From positions 14,894,744-14,958,743 of the forward strand of contig NC_072456.1 in the NCBI RefSeq assembly GCF_027596085.1: a stretch of DNA of 64,000 bases, read 5' to 3'. This DNA is from Anoplopoma fimbria. Taxonomy: Eukaryota > Chordata > Actinopteri > Perciformes > Anoplopomatidae. Position numbers and translations under genes: made by a program. The number at the start of each line of letters is the position of its first letter. Position 1 is the stretch's first letter. Below the pieces are notes generated by a model. It was not told the DNA's origin, ran no database searches, and was given only the letters and a program-made list of their open reading frames with translations. Below are positions 38,886-53,494 of the stretch, piece after piece.

Positions 38886-41324
38886 AATTCATCTTCCCCT
38901 CCTGAAGAAAACTCAGACCTGTTTCTGAAAAGCCGTTGCTGCCATCTGCAGGATATTATATGCTATTTCATCATTGTGATAAACACACTTTAGACCAATT
39001 TCCTTTCAATTATATCAGAGATCAACGTAATGTGTTGTCTTCTCCAGAGCTAGCTTATAGCTTTCTCTATCGTAATTACATCAGTAAGAGACATGCTTTG
39101 TCGTTTATTTCTTTGTCTTACACATTTAGTTTTGATAAACATGGAATCAGTACATTTATAAAAATAGTTGTGGCTTTGACCAAAACAACTGAAGTTTCTC
39201 CCTGCAACCAGATGACATATGAAACATTCATTGTTTTGAATAGCATCTTGAGTGCTGCATTTCTCCCCCCCTGCTGTTTGAGTATCTGCCAGCAGTAAAC
39301 GGTGACATGACTCTTTTCCTGTGTTTATGCTCTTGTGCTGTTATTTCCTATAATCTGCCTCATGTTCCCATCTATTCTCTCTGTCTCTCTATTTCCAGCC
39401 AGAGCTCTACCAGCGACTGATTGCTGCTGTTAAAACAGGTTCCTGTTGGAGAGGGAAGAAGGGCTATACTCTCTTTTCACTCACTTCCCTTATACACCAT
39501 TTCTATTTCTTCCTCTCTGTTGCGTTAGAAACAGGGGGAATCTTATGAAAGATGATCGAGTTCCATTATGGTAAATGTAGGTTTCAGAACTTTTCTGGAG
39601 TACCACTTAAATCACAAGGTACTTGGCAGAGCAGAGATTGTTTTTCAAGAATTATCTACTTTGGTATACACTTTTAAAGCTACATTTTGCCATGTTGGTG
39701 TCATCATTTCTATTAAATACAATGCTGTTTCAGGAACATCCTTAATTCATGTATCGTTATCATGAAAAAGGTTGACAGTTCTGGTCTAAAGATGCATTTG
39801 AATTAATCTTAGATATACATATTTCACACCAGGCAATATTTTCTCATTCTACCATGAGGTTTTGATTCAGTGTACAAAGTTAATGCAATTTTGGCTCGGT
39901 GGCTTAGAAAAGGGACACATTTTCTCGTTAAGGTTTTTACTACATATGTCCATTCAAGGACAAGAAATCACTCTGGCAGGAACTCCTATAACATAATGAC
40001 CAGGCTTGGATTTAGAGACAGTAACCATTGATGGCCTACGCCAAGAGTAGTAAACTTTGTACTCAAACAGAAATGTCTTCTACTATTTTTTCAAAAAAAA
40101 GAAAAAGAAATCATATGAACTTTGGTCTCAAATGTCAGCTAAAACACTCAGTTGATCACAAAATAGTCTCAGTACTGTAGGGATAATGGTTCTGAAATGG
40201 GAAACTGAGCTTACGAACAATGGCAGAGAATAACCCCCCCCCCCCCGTGCTATCAGCTCTGTGATGCTCTCAAGGTAATTTTACAGTAATGATGAAGGAA
40301 ACATAAAACCATCAGCAGTGGAACCATTAAAGCCTCCAAGTAAACATGTCCATTTGAGCACAATTAGATCACATTCCAGCAGAGAGATATGCTGAGAAAT
40401 TGAGTTTAGGCTAAAAGAGGATGGTAATTGTCCCATAATTCTATTTTTACTAACACAGGTGGAGCCTTTGAACAGGGCTCACCTTCTCATCCATGTGGAT
40501 CCACACACTGAAATTTGCATGATGCTCAGTCAGCGGGATGAACCCACAAATATGAGCCCTGTGAAAACAGGGCGTTCACTAACCACTGCCTCCACTGAAG
40601 CTCACCACGTAATAAATTGGGCCTGTGTACTTCATGTCACTTTTATGTGTTTTAGGGGCAAAATCAGTCTATGTATGACCTTATGACGCTATAAACTAGG
40701 TTAAACTACCATTCTGAATCTATATTCTCACTGTGGTTGTGTGGTGTTAACTTGAAGTGGTGTGCACTGGATGGGCCATTGACATGAGACCAATGAAGTG
40801 CATGACCCCTATCATGGTAAAATGTGTCCTCCCCCCAATATCTGTCATGCTGAGGCAGAATTCAGCTCCACTCCATGTGTGAGAACACGCTTGCTGAGAT
40901 GGATCATGCCTAACCTGCAAGACCCGGCCATAAGGTTAAGATCATCCAAAGAGAAGTCTACTCTCTCCCCCTAGTGTCCCAGCTGTTCCAGTGCATCTTT
41001 AAGAAGGTGTACTGTAATATGCTGGGGAGCAGCCATAAGGAAGCAGGTTGTATTCTTAAATCAGCATTATTCAATAATTCAGCTACCTAATTAATCTGAG
41101 CATGCCAGTCACGCTCTCACACCAACCTGATGACAGGTTATGACACTTTCAGAAACTGTTAGCGTCCCTTCCCACACACTTGACTCTCATCACCAGGCGC
41201 TTACCTATATGCATTTCTACATGATTATAATAATTCCCCTTGTGTTTCCCTCAAAGATAAAATAAAACAAAACAAACTACATCATGGCTCCAACACTTAG
41301 CTCTTCTTTAATGCTAGGGTGACT

Positions 41325-41490
41325 ATGTTAAACTAAATAAATGACATACAGCGTAGTGAAAAACGGTTTGCTTGTAACCTATGTTAACTAAATAAATGGC
41401 ATACAGCGTAGTGAAAAGCGTTTTTCTTGTAACCTATGTTTACTAAATAAATGACATACAGCGTAGTGAAAAGCGGTTTGTTTGTAACCT
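41325..41490 (+). repeat. Three-copy 55-56 bp tandem repeat
   Basis: Units 41325-41380, 41381-41435 and 41436-41490. Each holds ctaaataaatg, catacagcgtagtgaaaa and ttgtaacct, with only a few substitutions between copies. The low divergence points to a recent local expansion. Confidence 0.95.
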
Positions 41491-44400
41491 AGAACACACG
41501 TCCGAACATGTTCTCCTGGTCGCCCCTCAGTGGCTTACAGATAACATCAGATATCTGTTAAAATGGTCTTGTTTTTGTAGCTCAGACCCTCGGATCTTTC
41601 AGTCATGATAATGTTGTGCTCACTGAAAAAATTTGCTGAGATCTCAGAACGCGATTACTTTGGTGTGTACATTATAAATTGCTAAAAATAGGTCGAATTT
41701 GGAATAATTAGATGATGGTCAGACAAAGATTTTGCAAGATTACAGATGTTACCTCTTTATTTTGAAGTGAAAACAATGTGAGCCCACCTGTAATGTCAGT
41801 AATAATCCCTCTTTTCCTCACTGATCTCACCAAATTCATATTCATAACTTTTAGCATTGGCGCAGAACTGCCTGCCTTTCTGTTTAGTTGTTTGTGTTGG
41901 CTGATATGCTTTAATTAGAATTAAGTACACTGTGATTTTTTTAGGCACTACGGGAATGAAAGAGAACAGCTTGCCAATGTTTCATGTGAGGGCTCACACT
42001 AAAGAACAGAGCACAATCTCCTCTGTTTGTTACAGTTTGACTCTGTATTCAGATGCGTTCAGACTTTGTTGACAGGACTGATGTGTTTTCTCTGTTTTGG
42101 ATTTTCTGCTTGCTGTGTTTTGCCTCCTGTGTTCCTTTATTTCCTTTCCCTTCTTCACCCATCATAACACATCCTCTGACTCAGCATTGTTAGTCCTTCC
42201 CTGCTCCCAGAGTAGACTGCCTTTTTAAAAGCCTTTTAGCGACATTTCAATCAAATGGTAGCCACGCCCTAAAGCATACCCTGCATTATTGACTCTTTGA
42301 GTTGATAACTCATGTTAACAGTGTTTACTTAGGTATTAAATCAAATGAGAAGCAGGGTCATTTTCTCATAAACTTCTATACAATTAGACTTCTTTCTGCA
42401 ACCAAAAGTTTGCCCCCCTGCTGGCCATTTGAAAGTATGCAGGCTTAAGCACTTCACATTGGCTACCCTTTTCAGACCCGAGGTTGCTACCTGGTCTGTT
42501 TGAGAGTCGGGGTCCCAGGCTGATGAATCATCTGTTCCCAGTTGACAGTCCGGCCGACAAACCCATTGCTGGGTTCCTGTATTGCAGCGTTTTAAAGTTC
42601 CTATGCTGTGTGTTTCTTAGTGCTGTTTAGATGGCCTTCAAACCACCACGCACCTAAATTAAGGGTCACAGAGTCAATCATTCTGTGAAATATATTCGAC
42701 ATGTAACACATCAAGAGATATTCATTGAAATGGAAAAAAGTTTCCCACTCCCGACACAGTGCCAGTGCAATCATCGTGTACCAGCAGCATGACTCACGCA
42801 TTTCACCTTGAGTAATTGGTCTCTAAACTTCTGTTCCAACATGCCTCCACAGATGGATGTGAATGAAGTGAGAGGAGACCGTGCTTTACAGCTCTATTTC
42901 AATGTGCGTTTTATGTCTACAAGGAGGCTGATAAAAATCTGTAACTCTCTCAGCATTTCCCAGGGAATGTATTGTCAAATGTATTGCTGCCTGGCTTCAA
43001 GAACAAAACATTGTATTTTCTGCGCTGACTCGATGGAGACATTTGCCACAGGTATGACCCTCTGGCTGAGTTCAGGCAAAGTTCAGTTTGTTGTTTTCCT
43101 GGGAAACCTTGGTGCACTGTGTCTTTTCCGCTACACTTTTACAGCTCATTAGGAAAAGGAACAGCGTGCTTGGGGCTGGTGTTCATAGACGGATGTATGT
43201 CAGCTATAAAACATTCTAGCAGATTGAATGGAAACAGTCCGTTTTTTTTCTGAATATCTCTGATTTTTCGAAGATAACTGATCATTAGTCACTTTCCATT
43301 TCTGCCCCGCTGTACACTCATTAAGTTTCACAAATTTGTGCCTGGGAACTGTTTTCTGTTCCAATAGCTGAAAAAAACCAAAGTTAAAATGACTTGCTTT
43401 TTGAAGTGAAGTTAAGAAACATCTTGGTTTATAATAATGATACAATTTAGAGTAAACAAATTATAATGATAACATTAATAGTAAAAACAAATATTTTAAA
43501 ATGCATGAATGGTGTTGGATAATGTGATAAATGACTGTATTATGTAATGCAGCAGAACATATCTGCATGTTTACTATTGTTTGTGTATCTGTGGGCTCGT
43601 CAAAAATATCTGAATCATGGTTTGAGGACACTAAGGTAAGAAATAATCCAATATTATTTGATTACTGGCAGAGATAACAGACAATATACAGTATATTCTA
43701 TAGGGAAGGTGTACTGTTGGTCCCACTCAGGTGCCATACAAGAGTGATACATTTATTTATGGTTAGAATCAATCTTGTGGTACAGGTGCTAAACATAATT
43801 GCCAAGTCACTATAATCTGTGGAGAGGTTATGGAATTGATATAGTGATCTGAGTTGTTCTGTGCTCATTCTGAATAGATGTCAGATTCAGGTGAAGGTAT
43901 GGTGCTGTTGATTTCTGCTTTTTCTGTTTCCATTCAATGGAATCCTGTTTTTGCTGGGATAGATTGATGAAGTGGCTTCTTGGGACATATTGATTATTTA
44001 GATAAGGTTATATATCATCTGCTGATTTTGTGATTAGTGTAAAGAATTAGGGTTCTTGTTTTGTTGGTGTTCAGTCAAATTGTAGCAGCTATTGGTTCTC
44101 TGCAAACAGAAACCTGCAGACCAGACATTTTTGCCTGTTCCATGTCTATTTTTAGTTCACTTTGTTTATTGCTTGTGTCATGAAACACTGGCTGTTTAAT
44201 ATGGAGATAAAACAGATGATGGTTGCAACGGTGCAAAGACCATGAGCTATGATGAAAAAGAACATTTGAGTTGGTCAGTGTTGGTTAAAATGATTGCTAT
44301 CACCCAATGAACTATCACCAGGGTCAAATTAACACACAGGTGTTTCTTAATGATTTGCAGTTATTTAGGAGAAAAAGTATGGCAAATAGAGTGATCAATT

Positions 44401-47400
44401 ATATTCGCTGTATAGGTATCGAATATGGTAGCATCGATGCCAATCTACAATACCATAAGTCTGTAATGAAATGTCAAAGCTATGAGATGTTTATGGATTG
44501 AAAAAGGCAACCCTCTTTGAAGATAAAAGGAATTGTATTTGTAATTTCAGAAACGTTTGTGGGGCTGTGAATTAAATATGTGAGTTTCTTGGTGTAGACA
44601 AATATCAGATTCTAGTGTGCTTTAATGATAAAATGCTTTCTTTTATCTTGTGATGCGGAATTTAAGGATATACTTTTACAGTGATAAGATGAGAAATACA
44701 GATCAAATATATAATGTGAACATAGATGCCTACGGTATAAACAGTATGGATGCGTATAGCCATGTAAAATACATGAATGAAATGGAGAAAGGAAAATATA
44801 TAGAGGTAGGATATGTGTATGTGTATGCATGCGTATGAGCAAGTAGTAAAATGGATGCAGATGAAAAGGAGAAAATGTGTTTGTGTGAGTGTGAAATTGT
44901 GTTAGAGGTATGAAATTGTATGCCTATTGTCCTATATGTTAAGGTCTGATTCTGCCTACTGTTGATGAAAACACTCAGAATCCTGTTAAGCTGTAAACTG
45001 TAGGAGAGTGTAATATAATGTTTTAGATACGGTGCTTACAGGCACACAAAGTGGGTCTGAGTAGGTAAACTACAAAGAGCGCAGAGCAGCCGATTTGGAA
45101 CTGATGCAACTGATGCACTGATGCATACAAACGAAGTTGTGATGTTAACAGCAGTATCAGGCTAGTCTGTAGTTAAACAATGTAACCAATATTGAGTTTA
45201 CAATGACAGAGAGTAAAAAAGTCGACATGGTGAGATCAGAGGGGATTACATGTGTGGAATCACAATAGCAGAGAAAGGTGCTCTTTGTTTCTCCTCAATG
45301 TGCCTTTTTTTCTACATCACATGTACAGATTCCTAGTTAGGGAACAGAGAGTACAGTTCTTTAATGTGCTTGTGCTGAGAATTATAAGTGTGTATGCGAT
45401 GCAGGTTGTCTGCAATATATATATATATGATTGTGAAAATTTGAAATGGATGTTGAAATATGCTGTATTGTGCTGAGATGAGGGGAATAGAAGTTGGAGC
45501 AAGAAGCAGTATGTACATAAAATAGAAACAGATTAACCATATAAGATATAAATGTGTGCTGAGAGGAAATGTGAGTTATAGTTAATAGCTCATAAAAGAC
45601 GTTTAACGAAAAAACTGACCATTTACATACAATATTTCTAATGTTTTTTACCACCACTAAACACTTTCTACTTTCCAGTTTCTTGCATCTCTCGACAGGC
45701 CATATTTTTCTATATTTCTCCACAATGGCATGGTCAGTTATTTATTGTTAGCTTTTGGCCCCAAGCGGGTTATTTTACTCGACAGCAAGAAGCATAATCA
45801 GGAAGGAGTTACGCTTGTGGAAGTTTATGTGGTGCCTCATATCTCCCTGCCCGCTCTCTTTCTTATACTTTGCTGAGGTTTTGTTCGTTGAGTTTGATGA
45901 GCTAACCCTGGCTGGAATTCAAGGGCCGGAGCTCTTTGTGTAAAAATCTCAATAAAATTTAATTCTGGAACCGAGAACGGAAAGTTTTAAGTCTGGGCAA
46001 GGTTGTTATCGGGGCACTGTTTCAGAAAAGCTATTGTCTGTCATTGAGTTACAGCTCTGTGTCTGGAGTCTGTGGTAGCTTGAGGTCAAGTCGGTATAGT
46101 GTTTAAATAAACATTTTAAAGCAGAATATCTACAAGATTGTTCTCAGACGAGACCCCTTGTAAATCTCAATATATCTTTGAGATTTTACATCTAGATCAT
46201 ACACTTTTACAACAGCTGATCCACAGATGCCTGTTAGAGCTTGCAATTTGTTTTTGAACAATTTTACAAATTAACTTTGTGTTTGTCTCTCATTGCTCCT
46301 TCGACGCATTTCTGTGGGTGTGACCTGAAATAATCCACAGCTGACTGAGATCAGTTTAATGAGTGAATGGTTGATTGAACACAGCCTATATAATCTCTGT
46401 GTGCACTTTCATGTCCAAAACTCTGAAGAAGCCAGCTCCTGTGGGCAAATGTTAGTTTAGTTAAAATATATGGAATCCCTTAATGTGCAGCTGTGTGTTT
46501 GTTCTGTCCTTTTGTTGTCAACACAATTCACAGATGTTCCCCTTCTTTTACATATTTTAATATACAGATATAGAGGACATTTGCAGCAGGTTGTTTCTAA
46601 GATTTGATTCAGGTACAAAAAAGGACAAATTTATTGTCTCACACAAGGCCATCTTGAAATGAACGCATCACAGGAGGATCTATGACCTTTAACATCCACC
46701 ATTCGGGAAACACATCTTGCTTGCCAACTAGCTCCGAGCTGAGGAATTAAAGTGGCAACCTGAGGACATTAGCACATGACCCTTAATGCAATTAGCTGCC
46801 AAATGGACCAGTCTGGAGTTCAACTGAGCAGAACCTGTCTGTTTGTTCCAAGCAGCTGGACATGTCATTTTAAATGCTGGGGAAACAGCAAGGCCACTAC
46901 AAACAGTGATGCTTTGCAGATAGCCTTGATAGAGATTACGTCATTGTTCTTCCTGTTATTACTAACATGAATAGGCCGTCCAGTGTATTGCTGATCTTTT
47001 TGCATGTTCAGGGCCACTGTATATCACCAAATCACATCACCTGACAGTGTCTGGGCACTCTTATCTCATAGTTTTGGATAAGCTCAGTTTGCCTTGTATG
47101 CACCAAAACACGCGATAGGTATTTTCAGAACAAACCACACCGCAAAACACTGCATTTAACATGTGCGAAGTGTCAGCTCTAGTGTGGTAAGAAAACGCAG
47201 AGAAGATGTGACATTTACTTTTTCCCAACTTAGTGTGAACATCGTCTCAGAGGTCATAACATTCACAGCAAAACTCATGTCACATAAGCACTATACGCTT
47301 AAAATGGTATCCACTACATAAGATCCGTGTAAAAGATACAAGGAGAAAAACTGTGTTTGGTCTGCTAGTTGCTTCAACATTATGTCTCTAATCTTGGCTG

Positions 47401-48599
47401 TACTTGGCACTGCATCTGTTTTCTCCCATAAGTCTTCACTCACTCACCCTGTGTATAAAGCCCAAAGGATTACTTAAGTGTAATAAATTGTAGTAATTCG
47501 AGCACCCACGGTTTCATTCCTTATCTCAAACCCTTTCATCTACCACATGGGGGATAGATGAGGGAATATCAGTAGTGGTCTTGCAGGAGGAAAACATCTA
47601 AACTGGCCTAGAGCAAGGCCGTAGCTTGGTAAAGTCAGTGCATCCACTCTGTTGTACTTCAGTGCATCACGATTGTGTGATGTATTTAAATTGTAACCTT
47701 TTCTGTTGTTCCGGTTTTGATTTTTGTATGTAGGAGTTATTTTTTGCAGATTTTAATGATAAAGTGTAGCTAATTCATCTGAATGTGTCAATATCTGCAG
47801 AGAAAATGTCAAGTAATAAAGCAAATATAATACAATACATTAACTGATACAAGAAAAACGGAATGAATCATTACAGGGTTACTGTATTGGCCTATTGTAC
47901 ATTGGATTGTACAGGTATTCCTCACAAAAATGGGGAAACCTCGTTTAGATTTTCAAATGAAAGCAACAAATATAATTAATGCACATCACTGCTCCATATT
48001 ATCAGAATGATTTATTGGTCCTAATATTAGCCAAATATAAGAACCCTAAAAAGTACCCTTTTAGATTAATTTCTGCTGGTGAGCCCAAAAAAACACCTAG
48101 ATCTTGATGTTGGCCTCACTTTTGCTACTTGAGCATCAACTCATTGCTCTGTATCAGAGCTCACAACAACATTACAGGGCTCTGACAAAACTCAAAGTAA
48201 GATCACTCAAAGTCCCGATAATTGGTGTGCGCAGCGAAATTGCTACGATGTGTGATAATGATAGAATACTCCATCACTGTCATCTTTGTTTACAGTTTTG
48301 TTAGTACACTGTCATGTTTGTCCCCATTGGTTAGGACCCAGATTGTGATGTTGATTTTATGGTCAGTTGATCCAGTGCCTGCCTTATTCCCAGGCTCTTA
48401 TCAGGGAGAACATGTAAGGCTGCTGGTGCTTGTGAGTCTTCAGCTGTTTAGACGGAACTGTAGATGGACACGTAAGTAAATGAGGAATTCTTGGGCCTTT
48501 GTGGTATTTAATGCAAACATATCGTAGACTGTGGTTATTAGCTTCACACAATTGACAAAAAGAAAGTTATTGACGATAATAGTTCATTTTTTTCCTTTT

Positions 48600-48860
48600 A
48601 ATATGCTTGGTAGTGTATGTGTGGGTCAGTATTATTGATGTTGTGCGGACATATATCTGTTTACATTGTGGGGACCAGCCATCCTTTTGGGGACAAAATG
48701 CATGTCCCCATAACACAAAATCCTTCCATTTTAGGGAGAAGACTACGTTTAAGGTTAGGTGAAGGGTTAAGATCAGGCTGGTAGTGGTTATGGTTAGGGG
48801 AAGTCTCAAGGAAATTAATGTTAGTCAATGTTATTTCCTCTAAAGTGGTGGAAACAAATC
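48600..48860. repeat. Degenerate dispersed repeat (gtggggacc type)
   Basis: It starts near ttacattgtggggaccagcc, has a small ggggaca/tgtcccc hairpin and a ggttagg-rich middle. This layout is familiar from fish dispersed repeats. Family and ends are uncertain. Confidence 0.4.
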
Positions 48861-50373
48861 TCTTTCTGCACATTCATGTGAGCTGTAGTAGAGCAGAACC
48901 AAAGGAAACTATTATTCAGTCATTGTGTATAGAATATGATAATAGCAAAAAACTGTATTTATATCCATCCGCCTAGTATATAACCTCACTCTGATGATGA
49001 GAGTCAAGGTAGTCACTTTGCCCAGCTGTTGTTCTTCAATAAATAGTTATACCATGCAAACTAAAACCAACAAAGTGTATTTTAACGTTTTAGTTCGTGA
49101 ATTTGAATAGTCAGAGTTGCTGGTAAGTACCGGTATGTTTTTTCTTGTTTTTTTTGCTTACCTGGCTAGTTGTTTCCGCAGGCTTCCAGTCTTTATGCTA
49201 AACTAAGCTAAACTAATCGCCTCCCTGATATAGCCACATACTTAATGCACAGACATCTATCTCTAATTATATTTCTTAAGGTTTTGTACTATTCTTTTAA
49301 TACTTAATGTCTACTGATGCACATTTAGCACACTATTTTCCTCAGATTCTATACACATTTGTGGACTGTATATAATCAGCCGACAAGAAAATGGCAGCTT
49401 TATGACTTTAGTATTCATAATCCTGCAATCTCTTTTTTTACCTACATTCCTGCTAGATTATCTGCAACTGGTTTACAGGCCCAGGCTCAGCTGTAAGTGT
49501 TTGGCAGCCGTGATCCACATCTGCACTGCATATCTCTATCTTGATAAGTCACTCAGTTGCGTAAACTGGATAAAGGTAAGCTTTTATATAAAACCTGAAA
49601 CCAAAAAAATAAAAACATCTGCTGATGGCACGTCAAGTTTTTTTTTCCAAATGTTCCAGGCTAGTCGTAGATCTAATGTCAGTGTTGTTAAATTAGCTTG
49701 ATTGCTGAATTTGCTTCAGTCTCTAGTCAGCAAAGTTCTTGTGACGTTCATTTGTTTTAGAAAACATTATTGTTGTACAGCTTTTTTTCACTGGCTTGAT
49801 GTAAAGAAATGACAGCTGTTAGTCTTTAATCCGCTTTTTACGAGGAACACATCAGATAATATATTGTAAAGGCTATCCATTTTATTTCTATTGGTATTTT
49901 GTAGAAATCCCATGTTTTGGTGTATTGACTAGTCGTTCATTTACCCCTTTCTAAAGCCTGTGGGGACAGCACCTCTACCTCCCTATCACACATACTCACA
50001 CATAAAATAGAACAAATTAAAACCGAACATGAAACAAAAGCCCTGTGCACCACTTACTTACTCCAGTTTTATGCTTTATCACTTTTAACTGTTGCTTATT
50101 TTCCTGCCTAAAAAACTTTGTGCTGTCTTCCCAGAGCCATTCCCCTTTTGTCTTCCGGGGAGGGGTGAATTGAGCAAAAGGAAGCCTGACTGGAGGGAGA
50201 GAGATGAGTATCTAAACTCCGGGGGAAGGGAGAAGTGAAGATCCGAGTTCCTGCTCGCAGGCTGCTGCAGTACTTATAGGAATTTATTTTCATTAGATGG
50301 GACTTGGTGTATGTGAGACGTTTCCTTCTTCTTCCTGTGACTATTCTTTGTGTTATTAATCTTACAATTGCAG

Positions 50374-50442
50374 TAAGATGGTTTGCATGGACAAACTTCC
50401 CAACTGAGAGTCAGCTTGGTCCTTGAAAGCGCCTCTGTGCTG
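50374..50442 (+). other. Possible noncoding exon
   Basis: 69 nt between an acceptor (cttacaattgcag) and a donor (ctg/gtaaga). It contains stops in all useful frames, so if real it is untranslated, perhaps a tbxa2r leader exon 5.8 kb upstream. Chance splice-site pairs of this quality are common. Confidence 0.2.
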
Positions 50443-52657
50443 GTAAGACACGTTTTTAATTACTAAACTATGCAATGTGATGGTTTTACTCACTTTATGA
50501 TAATTGTATGACAGCCCTAGCATTTTTTACAACATAAATGTTGCTTGTCAGGACACCGAGTAAAGGCTGCATCAGTAGAAGTTGTGTTGTTTGTTTGTAA
50601 TGGTTTTGTTTTATTGCTTTCAGTTTGCAAATATATATGCAAGTATTAAGCATAGTTTAATGGTATATTTCCTCGTCATATGTCTCTAAAAAGTCATATT
50701 TTAGAGAATTTTACAGAGAGCTGCAGTAACTTTGGTTTGAGTGCTGATTAAATGTGAACAAACACAGACTTTGGGTTACTATAATTTAATGATAGAACTT
50801 TGTTTCACCATTTTAAAGGATGGTCATTCAAACTCTACCAAATTCTCCAAAATGTTATGGCAGATTTTGTTCAACTAAGCATTTACTTGAGCTTATCAAC
50901 ATTGGCCAGGCTTCATCATTGAACTCCCACTGATAATACACCTCAATTCTGAAAGTCAGTGAGGCACAGCTGCACATCATCAGTGTGTTTGCCTCTGCCT
51001 TGTGACCCATACGGTTGGTGTGACATACGATGTAGCTTGACATGTGGACTTCTTTCTTCCTGAATAGAACATACACAGTAGTAGTTTATGTGCAATCCAT
51101 GCTCTTAGACCCGACTTCTTGCTATCCATCTTGTAAAAAAGAAACACTAATTGCCTGAGAGGCCAGCTCCAAAATCTTCGAAAATATATAGTCGGCTCAG
51201 GCGCACCAACATCTTATCACACTTATTGAAAGCATACAAGTCAGATTTTTGTAAAAAGAAAAGATTGTTTCTTCAGTTCTTTCTCCTCTCTCCTTGTCTC
51301 TGTACTATTGGAAAAACTGAATTGATACATTGTGGCATTTACCAGGTACCTACCTCAGGTTTGAATTATTGATAGGATTAATTTTATCATAAGGTCAAGA
51401 GTTTACAACAGTTAATTTGATATTCTGGGTCTTTTATTTTAATCTATGATAAGGAGACATAGTTAATCAGCCTGCTGTGAAGTGTCGTATTATTTGTTCA
51501 CCTCACAGGGCGCACAATACCATAACCACTTCATTGGCCAAATAGACTAAATGCAAAGGATTCTGACTAGGGTTTCTTATTTTTATTAGCCATACATATT
51601 GCTCACTTTTTTGTGCATTTGTCCCTTTTGCCTTGTTAAAGTAATGCAAATAAATATTTTGTATCAAGGGACATTATAAATACATTTGTTGTTTGCAATA
51701 TGAAAAACAAAAACTAATCATTATAACTGATCGATTAAGCAGGATTTGGGATGGACAGCAGACTATTCAGGAGGTCTCAAAATGTTTTCATTGCAAGCAA
51801 CCATAAATACGATAGTTTATCTATGTTTTGTACCACAAACCACATTTGAATTGTGTCTTGTGGAAGTAAATACATTTAACAGCTGAAAAAAACGATTGAC
51901 TTTGGAGAAAGAGCACTGGCAGTTACACGCCTTCTGTATAGGAACCCTCTCGACACATATTTTGCACACATTCTGCACTCTACACTCTGAAACCACGGGA
52001 GTGCCTCAGTTAAGGGATATTGAATATGTCATATTGATTTTAGACACTAACAGGCTCTTCTGGCTAATGGCGCACTCAAAAGGTTGTAAGGGTCATACAA
52101 GAGCTGGCGCCAAGCACCGTCTCTCTCATCCGATTATTCTCTAAGGTATTGAAGAACCTGAAAAATAGTGTAATTATCTTTTCACGGAAGATCCAAAGGG
52201 TTTTGTTGATTTAATGTTTTCAGCCTTTTGGGAAGAGGTGACAATTAGACAAACAAAACACCTCCTGCCATGTCTGTTGGGTAATATAAAGATTTTACCA
52301 TTTTAACAATGTGCATTAACATCACTAAACATGTATATCCATTTCCCACAAATGATGTATACAGTAGGACTTTGCCTCTAACTCATGGCCACTTTGTTAA
52401 TGCCAGAAAATAAAGAAATTCCATTGTCTGCTGCAAATACTTTCCAAACAATGCAGAAGCTGGCATGCAGATATGCATGAAGTCCTTGTAAATTGCAACA
52501 CTAGTCCCGCCTGAAGAAGGTTTAAACCTAGGACTGATGTAAAAGTGCTCAAGGACTTTTTTTGTTTTTGAGGAGCTGGAAATGATTTACATAATCAAAA
52601 CATTTCCCCTTATTGTTAGTTGATTTGTTGTTTCTCATGTTGGAGACTTAAACTTGA

Positions 52658-52679
52658 GGGTGGGGCAGGCTATAAAAAG
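52658..52679 (+). promoter_or_regulatory. Possible TATA core promoter
   Basis: gggtggggcaggc (GC-box-like) directly followed by tataaaaag at 52671-52679. It lies 3.6 kb upstream of the tbxa2r start codon on the same strand. No linked exon can be proven. Confidence 0.25.
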
Positions 52680-53071
52680 ACACCTGTCTGCTAGTTTTGT
52701 TGTGGTGCTGTTGAACTGTCAGATTTTTTCCCCCGGAAAACTACCAGTGTGGGCTACATCAGGCATGTAAAAATGTGCAAAGAACAAATGCATCTTCACA
52801 CATTATTTTTTTTTTTAAATGTTTAACCCTAGTATTACAGGAAAATATGAGAGCAGCAATACGTGTAGGATGTTTATGCTCCTGTTTTTTACATTACATT
52901 ACATTACAGTCATTTAGCAGACGCTTTTATCCAAAGCGACTTACAATAAGTGTATTCCACATAGGTATTCAAGAGAACTACTAGTCACCAGAAGTCATAA
53001 GTGCATCTCCTTTCTTAAACAAGCATCTAAGAGCATAAACCAGAGCAAAAGTATAGTGCAGAATCAAACTA

Positions 53072-53236
53072 ATACGAATACAATAAGTTCAACAAATTAA
53101 TATGAATACAATAAGTGCAACAAACTAATACGAATACAATAATACAATAAGTTCAACAAACTAACAATACAATAAGTGCAACAAACTAATACGAATACAA
53201 TAAGTGCAAGACATTAATATGAATACAATAAGTGCT
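53072..53236 (-). repeat. Short tandem units in LINE 3' UTR
   Basis: Repeated phrases acaataagtgcaacaaacta and atacgaat, imperfect with a period near 31 bp, five to six copies. Confidence 0.8.
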
Positions 53237-53273
53237 AAGTGGACTCTGCTGTCCTGACGTCAGTGGGGAGTTG

Positions 53274-53494
53274 GGCGGCTGTGGCGCATGAGGTAGAGCG
53301 CTTGTCCCGTAACCACAAGGTTGGTGGTTCAAACCCCTCTACTGGCAACATGCCGAGGTGTCCTTGAGCAAGACACCTAACCCTAAGTTGCTCCCCGGGC
53401 GCTTCATTGCAGCCCACTGCTCCTCCGGGATGGGTTAAATGCAGAGAAATAATTTCCCCATTGTGGGACTAATAAAGGCTTAATTATTATTATT
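53274..53494 (+). mobile_element. tRNA-derived SINE inserted in the LINE
   Basis: tRNA-like head with an A-box-like tggcgcatgagg at 53282-53293 and B box ggttcaaaccc at 53326-53336. The body contains cttgagcaagacacctaacc and the 3' end is an (ATT)n tail at 53482-53494. It splits the LINE coding sequence just before QLPTDVRTAES, so it is younger than the LINE. No clear target duplication is seen. Confidence 0.8.

Larger units (their letters stand above)
48861..52891. other. Intergenic region upstream of tbxa2r
   Basis: About 4 kb, AT-rich and without recognised coding exons. It holds one possible noncoding exon (50374-50442) and one possible core promoter (52658-52679), both weak. Confidence 0.5.

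Noticed and set aside
42808..43152. 114-codon open frame as a possible intergenic gene
   Set aside because: No recognisable motif, no good start context, and length is within chance expectation for 20 kb read in six frames.
48740..48800. Interstitial telomere-like ggttagg units
   Set aside because: They are irregular, and they lie within a dispersed repeat of the gtggggacc type that normally has such a middle section.
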